Below are positions 45,172 through 53,645 of a DNA stretch of 64,000 nucleotides, piece after piece. The position numbers and the translations under genes were made by a program. The stretch is from the NCBI RefSeq assembly GCF_900108035.1, contig NZ_FNVS01000001.1, positions 1 through 64,000 on the forward strand, in the 5' to 3' direction. The notes beneath the pieces were generated by a model. It did no database searches and was not told the origin of the DNA. It saw nothing but the letters and a program-made list of their open reading frames with translations. Every line of letters begins with the position of its first letter. Position 1 is the first letter of the stretch. This DNA comes from Parabacteroides chinchillae (GTDB lineage Bacteria > Bacteroidota > Bacteroidia > Bacteroidales > Tannerellaceae).

Positions 45172-46728
45172 TTACCGGTGGGCTACCTGCAAAGGTGCAT
45201 CCGAATAGACCAATGCCTCACCAAACATAACAGAGGTACCCGCTATCGGATTCAACCATTTGAAAGAAACAGTATGTTTTCCTTTTGGCAGCTGATACTT
45301 CCAGAACAATTCATTACGACGGATTACGTATGACGCTGGCAGGTTTGCTGTCTCTACCAGCTTGCCGTCTATATACATTTCAGCCTTTGCCACATAATCC
45401 TGATCCGGCGATTTTACATAGCCTTTAAACACGATTGAAGTGCCATCAAACGTTACTTCGCCTACATCAGTAATATTTTTATCTATAGCAATTTTCCCCG
45501 TTGGGTATTGCCCTTCAAATGCTTTCTCATATTTTACGGGAACAGGCTGCTGGCAAGCTATAACAATATCATTCCCTTCTATTTTTCCACCATTGCGTTC
45601 TATCATCTGCATAGCCTGATCAAAACTCATCTGATACGTTTTATTTAGAGAAATAGTTGTATAAGCAAAATTTATGTCTTCAACTTCCTTCAGATTTTTT
45701 GTCCAATATTCCGGAATGTGGCTATACCCCAGCATAGTTCCGAGAATACCTGCAGCCGAAGCCGGGTTACAATCGGAATCCTGTCCGCAACGTGTCGAAA
45801 TATCCATCGTTTTATAAAAGTCCCCTTCACCATACAACAGACCTATTATTATATAAGCACTATTAATAACCGCATCTATATTAAGCGGGACAAAGACTCC
45901 GTCCGGGCAGCCTATATCCTGACTCCATTTTTTTTCACATTCAAACCAAGTACGTTTCCAATCATTCGGGAATTCTTTGTGCCAACGGATTACATCATTC
46001 ATACATTGGTAATAAGTGCTTTGTTCGGGTATTGTTTTCAATGCTTCCGTAACAATAAATTCAATATCGTCGGATATGAAAGCCAAAGAATACATAGCAC
46101 CTACATACACACCGCCGTACCAACCATCGCCATAATTCATGATATGCCCTATTTTATCCGAAATAGCAGAAGCTGCGTTAGGCATACCCGGAGACATCAA
46201 GCCTGCATAATCGGCCTCTATCTGGTAATCAATATCATCAGCATGCGGATTATTAAGCCAATGGCCGGAAGCCGGAGGCATAATACCTTGCAGAATATTA
46301 TACCTTGCAGCCTGATTAGCATGCCATAATGTATATCCCGCATTAGCAAATGCAACTGCAAAAGAATCGGCAGGAGCGTCTAATCCCAACCGGTCAAACA
46401 CTTCAACAAATGTCAGATCCATGTAAACATCATCATACAATCCGGGAAAAGTGTCATACCACCACTTTATATAGCCATCCGGCCAGGGAATAGTAACATA
46501 ATCCTGAATCATCGTTCCGTTATACCTGAATTCTGTAGGTCCACCATAAGAGCAACCTATCGTTTGTCCGGCCCAGCCGCCTTTGATCTTATCCATCAAA
46601 ACTTCACGGCTAATGGTAAAATCTTTGGGAACCGTAGTCTGATTTGCAGGTGCCTGTTGTTGGTTGCAAGAACTGAAACAGCAAAGCATCATAGCTAAAC
46701 CTACGGCAAGAAAAGTCTTTTTTTTCAT
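45172..46728 (-). CDS. ADP-ribosylglycohydrolase-family lipoprotein
   Basis: A 518-residue exported protein. The signal peptide has a lipobox (MMLCCFSSC), followed by a Gln-rich linker. The DraG-like domain (about 45-370) has GGWAGQTIGCSYGGPTEF, the acidic set DDVYMDLTFVEVF, and GQDSDCNPASAAGILGTMLG, which correspond to the metal-binding sites of ARH enzymes. A C-terminal beta-sandwich-like part (about 400-518) may bind sugars. It could cleave ADP-ribose or another ribosyl linkage outside the cytoplasm, feeding the adjacent transporter and ribokinase. Enzymatic specificity is inference. Confidence 0.82.
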   Translation of the reverse strand: MKKKTFLAVGLAMMLCCFSSCNQQQAPANQTTVPKDFTISREVLMDKIKGGWAGQTIGCSYGGPTEFRYNGTMIQDYVTIPWPDGYIKWWYDTFPGLYDDVYMDLTFVEVFDRLGLDAPADSFAVAFANAGYTLWHANQAARYNILQGIMPPASGHWLNNPHADDIDYQIEADYAGLMSPGMPNAASAISDKIGHIMNYGDGWYGGVYVGAMYSLAFISDDIEFIVTEALKTIPEQSTYYQCMNDVIRWHKEFPNDWKRTWFECEKKWSQDIGCPDGVFVPLNIDAVINSAYIIIGLLYGEGDFYKTMDISTRCGQDSDCNPASAAGILGTMLGYSHIPEYWTKNLKEVEDINFAYTTISLNKTYQMSFDQAMQMIERNGGKIEGNDIVIACQQPVPVKYEKAFEGQYPTGKIAIDKNITDVGEVTFDGTSIVFKGYVKSPDQDYVAKAEMYIDGKLVETANLPASYVIRRNELFWKYQLPKGKHTVSFKWLNPIAGTSVMFGEALVYSDAPLQVAHR

Positions 46729-46748
46729 GATAGTCTTATTTTTGAAGA

Positions 46749-47663
46749 TTAACCAAATATATCTACTTCATTCCGGTACGGAGCCGAAGATTGCGCTCCA
46801 ACACGAGTAACGGATATAGCCGAAGCCTTACATGCAAAACGTACTGCATCCGGTAAATCACGCCCTTCGGAAAGTGCAACAGTAAGTGCTCCGTTAAATA
46901 TGTCTCCTGCCGCAGTTGTATCAACTGCATTTACTTTTAATGCAGGAATAATATCCACCACAGAATCCTGATAAACCAGCGCACCTTTTGAACCTAATGT
47001 GATAATGACACATTGGACGCCCATATCCGAAATTCGTTTGGCAGCCTCTCCTGCCGATATTTCATCCGTAATTTTTATTCCGGAAATCATTTCTGCTTCG
47101 GTCTCATTAGGAGTAATCATATATAAATGTTGAAGCAAAGACGAAGGAAGAGGACATGCAGGAGCCGGATTAAGAATAACTTTCTTATTTTTACGGTAGG
47201 CTATTTCGGCCACATATTCGACAGTCTCCATAGGTATTTCTAACTGCATAAGTATTAAATCTGCCTCATCAATAGCTTCAATAGCTTGAGCCAGATCCGA
47301 TGGTAGCAAATTTGCATTAGCTCCCGATGCCACAACAATACAATTCTCGGCATGTGCATCTACCGTTATCAACGCCACACCCGAGGGATGATTCGGATCG
47401 GAGAAAATATACGAAGTATCGATACCTTCCTCTTCAAACAATTGTTGGGACTGGTGACCAAATATGTCACTACCTGTCTTACACACAAACGAGACTTTCC
47501 CTCCCAAACGAGAAATGGCAACTGCCTGATTAGCACCTTTTCCTCCGGGGTTCATGAAGAAAGTTCCTCCGAGAACAGTCTCCCCCGGACGAGGAAGATG
47601 TTCGGTTTTAATCACCATATCAGTGTTACTGCTGCCAACTACCAATATTCTATGTTCCTGCAT
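46749..47663 (-). CDS. rbsK: Ribokinase (PfkB family)
   Basis: A 304-residue carbohydrate kinase, start at ATG 47663. The two PfkB signatures are present: GGTFFMNPGGKGANQAVAIS near the N-terminus and VDTTAAGDIFNGALTVALSE (about 250-270) with the catalytic Asp in GD. It phosphorylates D-ribose to ribose 5-phosphate. It heads the minus-strand cluster of ribokinase, ADP-ribosylglycohydrolase lipoprotein and sugar permease (gap 20 bp to the next gene). Ribose 5-phosphate would enter the pentose phosphate pathway, for which tkt and rpiB are encoded 6-8 kb away. Confidence 0.92.
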   Translation of the reverse strand: MQEHRILVVGSSNTDMVIKTEHLPRPGETVLGGTFFMNPGGKGANQAVAISRLGGKVSFVCKTGSDIFGHQSQQLFEEEGIDTSYIFSDPNHPSGVALITVDAHAENCIVVASGANANLLPSDLAQAIEAIDEADLILMQLEIPMETVEYVAEIAYRKNKKVILNPAPACPLPSSLLQHLYMITPNETEAEMISGIKITDEISAGEAAKRISDMGVQCVIITLGSKGALVYQDSVVDIIPALKVNAVDTTAAGDIFNGALTVALSEGRDLPDAVRFACKASAISVTRVGAQSSAPYRNEVDIFG

Positions 47664-48014
47664 TTTTTTCACTAATAATTATCTTTAGTTAAACATTAAT
47701 TCCGTGAATATCCTGGATTTTACTCCAACCCTGGATTTTGTATAAAACAAAATCATCTCGATCTTTTCTTCAAATCATCGGGATAATTTTTCAAAAACAT
47801 CGAGATGATTTAGAACAAAGGTAAACACATCCCTTAACAGAAAACATAACAATTTTAAAGCAAAATGATAAACCCAAAATTAAAAACAAACGGATATTGT
47901 CTTTCGGATTAAATAAAAAGAATTATTTTTGGGATTATCTAATTGGGTAAATAATTCAATTTATCATATTCAATTACACAATTATTTTGTATCTTTTATA
48001 AACAATATACTATT
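47664..48014. other. Divergent intergenic region between rbsK and the hypothetical gene at 48015
   Basis: This 351-bp AT-rich stretch holds no gene. Its only clear structure is the three-unit 22-bp-period array at 47755-47811. A weak -7-like TATCTTTT lies near 47990, upstream of the plus-strand gene. No convincing promoter was found for rbsK. Confidence 0.5.
47755..47811. repeat. 22-bp-period quasi-palindrome array, family A, copy 3 (3 units)
   Basis: ATCTCGATCTTTT (47755), ATCGGGATAATTT (47777) and ATCGAGATGATTT (47799) start exactly 22 bp apart. The outer units form a 13-bp inverted repeat AAATCATCTCGAT/ATCGAGATGATTT, with the core changed from CCCG to CTCG in both arms. This looks like a paired, compensatory change. 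Confidence 0.8.
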
Positions 48015-49535
48015 ATGAATAAAGCATCTTCTCTTGTCATTTTAGTAAATTCTCTGACAAAGGCGGAAAAAAGGTATTTTCGCCTGTATGCCAACCTACA
48101 AAATGGAGAAAAGGTATACTTATCCCTTTTTAATTTATTGGATAAAAAACTATCCATGGATGAAGTTTACACCCATTTTTGCAAAGAACAAAATGGCTGC
48201 AGTTTCGACATGGCCGTAAAACATCTTTACAGAGTCATTTTGGATTGCTTAATTAAATTGAGGGAAAAACAAAACATACAAACCGAAATATTTAACTATA
48301 TTTCCAAAGCAGATATTTTATTTGAAAGAGCTTTATTTGACGATTCCTTTACAGAACTGGAAAAAGCTAAAAAGCTGGCCACAGCTTATGAAAATGATCC
48401 ATTATTATTGTTAATTTTCCGAACCGAAATAAGATATTTAAGTACCCTTAATTTTGAAGGAGTAAGCGAACGGAAACTAGTAACAAAACAAATGAAAATA
48501 CAAGAGACGATGAAGTATTCGAGAAATGTGAATATGCATCGGCAACTATATGATATTTTAAAACACCGCTTAATCTATAAAGGATATTCACGTTCTGACA
48601 AACAAAAAGAAGATCTGAACGATCTGGTATTAAGTGAACTTAATCTTATAGCAAACAGTTCTTACAAAGGTTTTGAAGCAACTAAGCTACATTTATTATT
48701 TCAAGCGACCTATTATCTGAACTCCGGTAATTATAAATCGGCAATACGGCATTATCAGGAACTGATTAACCTATTTGAAAAAAACAAACATTTGATATTA
48801 AATCCACCTATTTATTATGTAAGTGCCATTCATGGCATATTAGACAGTTTGCATACAGCCGGATTATATAAAGAAATGCCTTTTTTCTTAACCAAACTCA
48901 AAGAACTAGAAAACAAAGATTACCCGACAGAATTTGTATTAGATATAAAAGCTCGCATTTTTCAATATGAATTAGCGAGTTTTCAGAATACAGGTGATTT
49001 CAAATCAGCAAAAAAATTAATAGATAACCATGAAGAATGTCTAATCAAAAAAAGCGATTTACTGGAACTTGAAGCCCAATTAAAATTATATACCAACATT
49101 GCTATTTTTTATCTTAGTTGCGGAGACATACCAAATGCTAAAAAGAAAATAAAAAAAATATTTAGTTCAGGCAAGCTATTTTATGCTCTGCCTTCATACA
49201 AAATAGCCCGGCTCATTAACTTACTTTTACAGGCAGAGTTAGGCAATTATGATTTCTTAATCAGCGAAATCAGTTCTATAAAGCGGAATATCAGTTTTGA
49301 AAAGCAAGTGTATATCACCGAGAAACTCATATTTCGATTTGTACAGGCATACCCGCTCCCATCTTATAAAAAAATGCAAAACAAATTATGGGCCCATTAT
49401 CAAAAAGACATCAGCAAAATCAAACAAGATAAATATGAACGGCACTTATTAAAAACATTTGATTTTCTTTCATGGATAGAAAGCAAATTGACAAACCGTC
49501 CTTTTGCCGAAATATTGCAGGAAAAAGCTTCATAG
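48015..49535 (+). CDS. Large hypothetical protein, helical repeat type
   Basis: A 506-residue cytoplasmic protein, Lys/Leu/Ile-rich and more AT-rich than neighbouring genes. It has regularly spaced helical pairs resembling degenerate TPR units, for example FEATKLHLLFQATYYLNSGN followed by YKSAIRHYQELINLFEKNK. It lacks a signal peptide or catalytic motif. The start at ATG 48015 follows a weak -7-like box. I do not recognise it; the function is unknown. Confidence 0.65.
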   Translation: MNKASSLVILVNSLTKAEKRYFRLYANLQNGEKVYLSLFNLLDKKLSMDEVYTHFCKEQNGCSFDMAVKHLYRVILDCLIKLREKQNIQTEIFNYISKADILFERALFDDSFTELEKAKKLATAYENDPLLLLIFRTEIRYLSTLNFEGVSERKLVTKQMKIQETMKYSRNVNMHRQLYDILKHRLIYKGYSRSDKQKEDLNDLVLSELNLIANSSYKGFEATKLHLLFQATYYLNSGNYKSAIRHYQELINLFEKNKHLILNPPIYYVSAIHGILDSLHTAGLYKEMPFFLTKLKELENKDYPTEFVLDIKARIFQYELASFQNTGDFKSAKKLIDNHEECLIKKSDLLELEAQLKLYTNIAIFYLSCGDIPNAKKKIKKIFSSGKLFYALPSYKIARLINLLLQAELGNYDFLISEISSIKRNISFEKQVYITEKLIFRFVQAYPLPSYKKMQNKLWAHYQKDISKIKQDKYERHLLKTFDFLSWIESKLTNRPFAEILQEKAS

Positions 49536-49724
49536 CAGACTTTGAAAGCAAACATGAACAATCTTCATAATAGCAAAGACACACTAAACAGCTATAAATG
49601 ACAAACAAATGTTCAAAATAGCCGCTTAAAAAATAAAAGCATGCTCTAAAACATCTTTTTATTATTACATAAATACAAAGAAGAAAGTTACTTTTACACT
49701 CAATTTTGAATAACTAATATATAC

Positions 49725-50804
49725 ATGGAAAACAAATACACGCTGTCTGGCTTGATGGTTACTGATTTCAACAAGCTCATAGACGGAAAAAATACAATGC
49801 TCTGTATTCTCAAAAACAGACAAGGAGCAGAACTTTCCATTACCAATTACGGCGCAAAAATTATATCGCTAATGGTTCCTGACAGAAATGGGAAGTTAAC
49901 AGATGTAGTTACAGGGCATAAATCTATTGATGATTACCTAACTTCTGAAGAACCTTATTTCGGAGCAATTTGCGGTCGCTACGGAAATCGCATCGCTAAA
50001 GGAAAATTCTCTATTGACGGTATAATATATGACAAATTAGCTATTAATAATGGACCAAACAGTCTCCACGGAGGAATAAAAGGTTTTAATGCCCAGGTAT
50101 GGGATATACTTCAACAGGACGAACAAACGGTAACATTAGAATATATTTCTGCTGATGGTGAAGAAGGTTTTCCCGGCAAATTACAAACGATCGTAACTTA
50201 CCATTTGACAGATAATAACGAAGTTGTTATTTCTTATCATGCCACAACCGATAAGCCTACCGTTCTGAATCTGACCAATCACTCTTATTTCAATTTATCC
50301 GGAGCCGGAGATCCCTACATCGGAGATCATATTCTAACAATTAATGCCGATTATTATTTACCAACCGACAGTACGGCCATACCTTACGGGCCTAAAGAAA
50401 AAGTCGAAGGTACACCTATGGATTTCCGCACTCCTCATGAAGTGGGCGAACGCATTAACGATGACTTTGAACAACTGGTTTTTGGAAAAGGCTACGACCA
50501 CACATATATTTTAAATAAAGAAGACGATGAACTCTCTTTTTGTGCACGTTGTCTTTCTCCTAAGACCGGCATTATTATGGATGTATATACCACACAACCG
50601 GGTGTACAATTATATACAGGAAACTGGATGACTGGAAATTTTGAAGGAAAAAAAGGTCAACGTTATCCTGAACGTGCCGCATTATGTCTGGAAACGCAGC
50701 ATTATCCCGACAGCCCGAATAAGCCGGAATATCCTTCTACCCTTCTACGTCCGGGCGAAATATTCGGTAGCACAACTATCTACAAATTCAAAGCAGAAAA
50801 ATAA
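49725..50804 (+). CDS. galM: Aldose 1-epimerase (galactose mutarotase)
   Basis: A 359-residue enzyme interconverting alpha and beta anomers of galactose and glucose. Typical segments are AICGRYGNRIAKGKFSIDG, the catalytic His in LTNHSYFNLSGAG, and the substrate Asp/Glu in DHTYILN and CLETQHYPDSPNKP (catalytic Glu). It is the first gene of a plus-strand galactose unit, 34 bp before a hexose transporter gene. No signal peptide is evident, so it is probably cytoplasmic. Confidence 0.93.
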   Translation: MENKYTLSGLMVTDFNKLIDGKNTMLCILKNRQGAELSITNYGAKIISLMVPDRNGKLTDVVTGHKSIDDYLTSEEPYFGAICGRYGNRIAKGKFSIDGIIYDKLAINNGPNSLHGGIKGFNAQVWDILQQDEQTVTLEYISADGEEGFPGKLQTIVTYHLTDNNEVVISYHATTDKPTVLNLTNHSYFNLSGAGDPYIGDHILTINADYYLPTDSTAIPYGPKEKVEGTPMDFRTPHEVGERINDDFEQLVFGKGYDHTYILNKEDDELSFCARCLSPKTGIIMDVYTTQPGVQLYTGNWMTGNFEGKKGQRYPERAALCLETQHYPDSPNKPEYPSTLLRPGEIFGSTTIYKFKAEK

Positions 50805-50838
50805 TTATTAATCAATAAATTTAAAAACATTAAAAACA

Positions 50839-52116
50839 ATGGAATCTACCAAACAAAAAAATTACACGTTGCCAATTATCATGATGGTGGCTTTATTCTT
50901 CATGATATCATTTGTAACAGGTTTACAGAACCCGTTTGGCATTATCGTTAAAAATCAATTCGCAGCCAGCAACTTTATGTCTCAGCTGGGTAATGCTGCC
51001 AACTTCATTGCCTATGCATTTATGGGTATTCCGGCAGGTTTATTATTGCAGAAAATCGGTTATAAGAAAACTGCATTATTAGCAATTATCGTTGGTTTCT
51101 GTGGTGTAGCTATTTCTTATTTGTCTGGTGTAGTTGGTAGTTATACCGTTTACCTGACTGGTGCATTCGTTTCTGGTTTCTCTATGTGTATGTTGAATAC
51201 TGTAGTAAACCCAATGTTGAATACGCTTGGCGGCGGTGGCAACAAAGGAAACCAATTGATTCAGATTGCAGGTTCTGTAAACTCTATCGGTGCAACTATC
51301 GTTCCGGTATTGGTAGGCTATCTGATTGGTGATGCTGCAAGAGCACAGATTAGCAACGCTAACCCGGCCTTATTCCTGGCTATGGGTATTTTCGCCGTGG
51401 TATTTATCGTTCTGTTCATTATGGACATACCTGAACCTCACATGGCTATGGCTAAAGAGGCAGCAAAGACTCCTGATAAGCATAGTGCTCTTTCTTTCCG
51501 TCACTTTATCATGGGAACAGTTGCTATCTTCTTGTATGTAGGTGTAGAAGTTGGTATTCCTAATTTTATGAATTTGTTTGCTACTTCTCCTGAAATCGGC
51601 ATCGATACAACAATTGCCGGATCTTTAGTTGGCACTTATTGGTTCCTTATGATGGTTGGTCGTTTATGCGGTGCATCTTTAGGAGCCAAGATTTCAAGTA
51701 AAGTCATGCTGACAACGGCTGCAACCGTAGGTATTATCTTTATCTTGATTGCGATCTTCTCTCCAGAAGACACAAAAGTTAGTATGCCGGTATTCTTGTC
51801 TGATATTTCATTCGGAATGGTAGAAGTTCCTATCGGAATCATGTTCATGGCTCTTTGCGGTTTATGTACGTCAATCATGTGGGGTGGTATTTTCAACCTG
51901 GCAGTAGAAGGATTGGGTAAATATACAGCTGCTGCCTCGGGCATCTTTATGGTAATGGTTTGCGGCGGTGGTATTCTGCCATTGGTTCAAGGTGCAGTAG
52001 CCGATGCAGCAGGTTTCATTGCCAGCTTCTGGGTAATCATCCTGGGTCTTGCATATATTCTTTACTACGCATTGATTGGCAGCAAGAATGTAAATAAAGA
52101 TATTCCTGTAGAATAA
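50839..52116 (+). CDS. MFS hexose transporter, FHS family (glucose/galactose type)
   Basis: A 425-residue transporter with 12 helices. The opening FFMISFVTGLQNPFGIIVKN and the segments YAFMGIPAGLLLQKIGYKKT and GRLCGASLGAKISSKVML fit the FHS (fucose-galactose-glucose proton symporter) family. Flanking galM and galK point to galactose, possibly glucose. Codon usage shows strong preference for GGT and GCT, as in well-expressed genes. A terminator-like hairpin separates it from galK. Confidence 0.88.
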   Translation: MESTKQKNYTLPIIMMVALFFMISFVTGLQNPFGIIVKNQFAASNFMSQLGNAANFIAYAFMGIPAGLLLQKIGYKKTALLAIIVGFCGVAISYLSGVVGSYTVYLTGAFVSGFSMCMLNTVVNPMLNTLGGGGNKGNQLIQIAGSVNSIGATIVPVLVGYLIGDAARAQISNANPALFLAMGIFAVVFIVLFIMDIPEPHMAMAKEAAKTPDKHSALSFRHFIMGTVAIFLYVGVEVGIPNFMNLFATSPEIGIDTTIAGSLVGTYWFLMMVGRLCGASLGAKISSKVMLTTAATVGIIFILIAIFSPEDTKVSMPVFLSDISFGMVEVPIGIMFMALCGLCTSIMWGGIFNLAVEGLGKYTAAASGIFMVMVCGGGILPLVQGAVADAAGFIASFWVIILGLAYILYYALIGSKNVNKDIPVE

Positions 52117-52143
52117 TACTTCAAAATCAAAATAGACGAAGGT

Positions 52144-52190
52144 AAGAGATTAGTTAAGATTGTCTGATCGTACAACTTAACTAATCTCTT
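52144..52190 (+). terminator. Hairpin between the hexose transporter and galK
   Basis: AAGAGATTAGTTAAG (52144-52158) pairs with CTTAACTAATCTCTT (52176-52190), a perfect 15-bp stem with a 17-nt loop. Only TCATTT follows, so it may attenuate rather than stop transcription into galK. Confidence 0.65.
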
Positions 52191-52237
52191 TCATTTATAA
52201 ATAAAATTGTTTTTAACCTCATTAAAAGACTAAGATC

Positions 52238-53389
52238 ATGGATATAGAATTTGTAAGAAGCCGTTTTATCAAACATTTCGACGGAACAACAGGATCTGTA
52301 TACGCTTCACCGGGGCGTATTAACCTGATAGGTGAACATACCGACTACAACGGTGGTTTTGTATTCCCCGGAGCCGTAGATAAGGGCATGGTAGCCGAAA
52401 TAAAAGCCAACGGAACAGATAAAGTACGCGCGTATTCCATTGACCTGAAAGACTATGTAGAATTCGGATTGAATGAAGAAGACGCACCTCGTGCAAGCTG
52501 GGCAAGATATATCTTCGGCGTTTGTCGTGAAATCATCAAACGCGGCGGCAAAATCGGCGGATTCAATACAGCTTTTGCCGGCGATGTTCCTCTGGGAGCC
52601 GGAATGTCTTCTTCTGCGGCATTAGAAAGCACTTATGCATTTGCTTTAAATGAAATATTCAACTGCGGTCTGGACAAATTCGAATTAGCAAAAATCGGAC
52701 AAGCTACCGAACACAACTATTGTGGTGTTAATTGTGGCATTATGGATCAATTTGCTTCCGTATTCGGTAAGGCCGGAAGTCTTATCCGTCTGGATTGCCG
52801 TTCATTAGAATATCAATATTTCCCATTTAACCCGGAAGGTTATAAATTAGTACTGCTTGATTCAGTAGTTAAACATGAATTGGCTTCTTCTGCATACAAT
52901 AAACGTCGTGAATCTTGTGAAAGAGCTGTTGCAGCAATTCAAAAAAATCATCCACACGTAGAGTTTCTGCGTGATGCAACTATGGATTGGCTGAAAGAAG
53001 TTAAAAATGAAATATCAGCCGAAGATTACATGCGTGCAGAATATGTAATTGAAGAAATTCAACGTGTACTGGATGTTTGCGATGCTTTGGAAATAGGCGA
53101 TTACGAAACAGTAGGTAAAAAAATGTACGAAACTCATCATGGTATGAGTAAACTATATGAAGTGAGCTGTGAAGAACTGGACTTCCTGAATGATATTGCC
53201 AAGAAATGCGGCGTAACAGGTTCACGTGTCATGGGCGGTGGATTTGGCGGCTGTACCATAAACTTGGTAAAAGAAGACAAATATGATGCATTTATTGAAG
53301 AAGCAACAAAAACATATAAAGAAAAATTCGGACGCAATCCGAAAGTATATGATGTTGTGATTAGTGACGGTTCCAGAAAACTGTGCTAA
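52238..53389 (+). CDS. galK: Galactokinase
   Basis: A 383-residue GHMP kinase that phosphorylates galactose. The galactokinase signature GRINLIGEHTDYNGGFVFP (about 28-46), the ATP loop PLGAGMSSSAALESTYAFAL (about 118-137) and the C-terminal GSRVMGGGFGGCTINLV are intact. It follows the transporter and galM in the same direction, completing galactose uptake to galactose 1-phosphate. galT and galE are not in the window. Confidence 0.95.
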   Translation: MDIEFVRSRFIKHFDGTTGSVYASPGRINLIGEHTDYNGGFVFPGAVDKGMVAEIKANGTDKVRAYSIDLKDYVEFGLNEEDAPRASWARYIFGVCREIIKRGGKIGGFNTAFAGDVPLGAGMSSSAALESTYAFALNEIFNCGLDKFELAKIGQATEHNYCGVNCGIMDQFASVFGKAGSLIRLDCRSLEYQYFPFNPEGYKLVLLDSVVKHELASSAYNKRRESCERAVAAIQKNHPHVEFLRDATMDWLKEVKNEISAEDYMRAEYVIEEIQRVLDVCDALEIGDYETVGKKMYETHHGMSKLYEVSCEELDFLNDIAKKCGVTGSRVMGGGFGGCTINLVKEDKYDAFIEEATKTYKEKFGRNPKVYDVVISDGSRKLC

Positions 53390-53395
53390 ATAAAG

Positions 53396-53425
53396 TAAGG
53401 GGAGACTTTGCAAAGCCTCCCCTTT
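53396..53425 (+). terminator. Terminator downstream of galK
   Basis: AAGGGGAG and CTCCCCTT flank an inner CTTTG/CAAAG pair with one mismatch, forming a long stem followed by TTCTTCTT. It fits an intrinsic terminator for galK. Confidence 0.75.
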
Positions 53426-53612
53426 TCTTCTTAAAAGTTTTTTAAAAGACCTTGTTCATACAAACACTATCCTATTTCTTTCACAGAAAGTTCTACTTTC
53501 TTCTTCAAGACCTTGTTTATTATCAGCCCATTTACAAAAAAACAGGATGAAAGAAACCTTTTCCCCGGACGAATTGTTTCACTGATATAATGACTGATAC
53601 AAAGAGATTAAC

Positions 53613-53620
53613 TATCTTTG
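53613..53620 (+). promoter_or_regulatory. -7 promoter box of tkt-rpiB
   Basis: TATCTTTG fits TAnnTTTG. It predicts a start near 53627 and a 20-nt leader to the ATG at 53646. Confidence 0.6.
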
Positions 53621-53645
53621 CACAAAAAATAATAATTCTCCCAAA

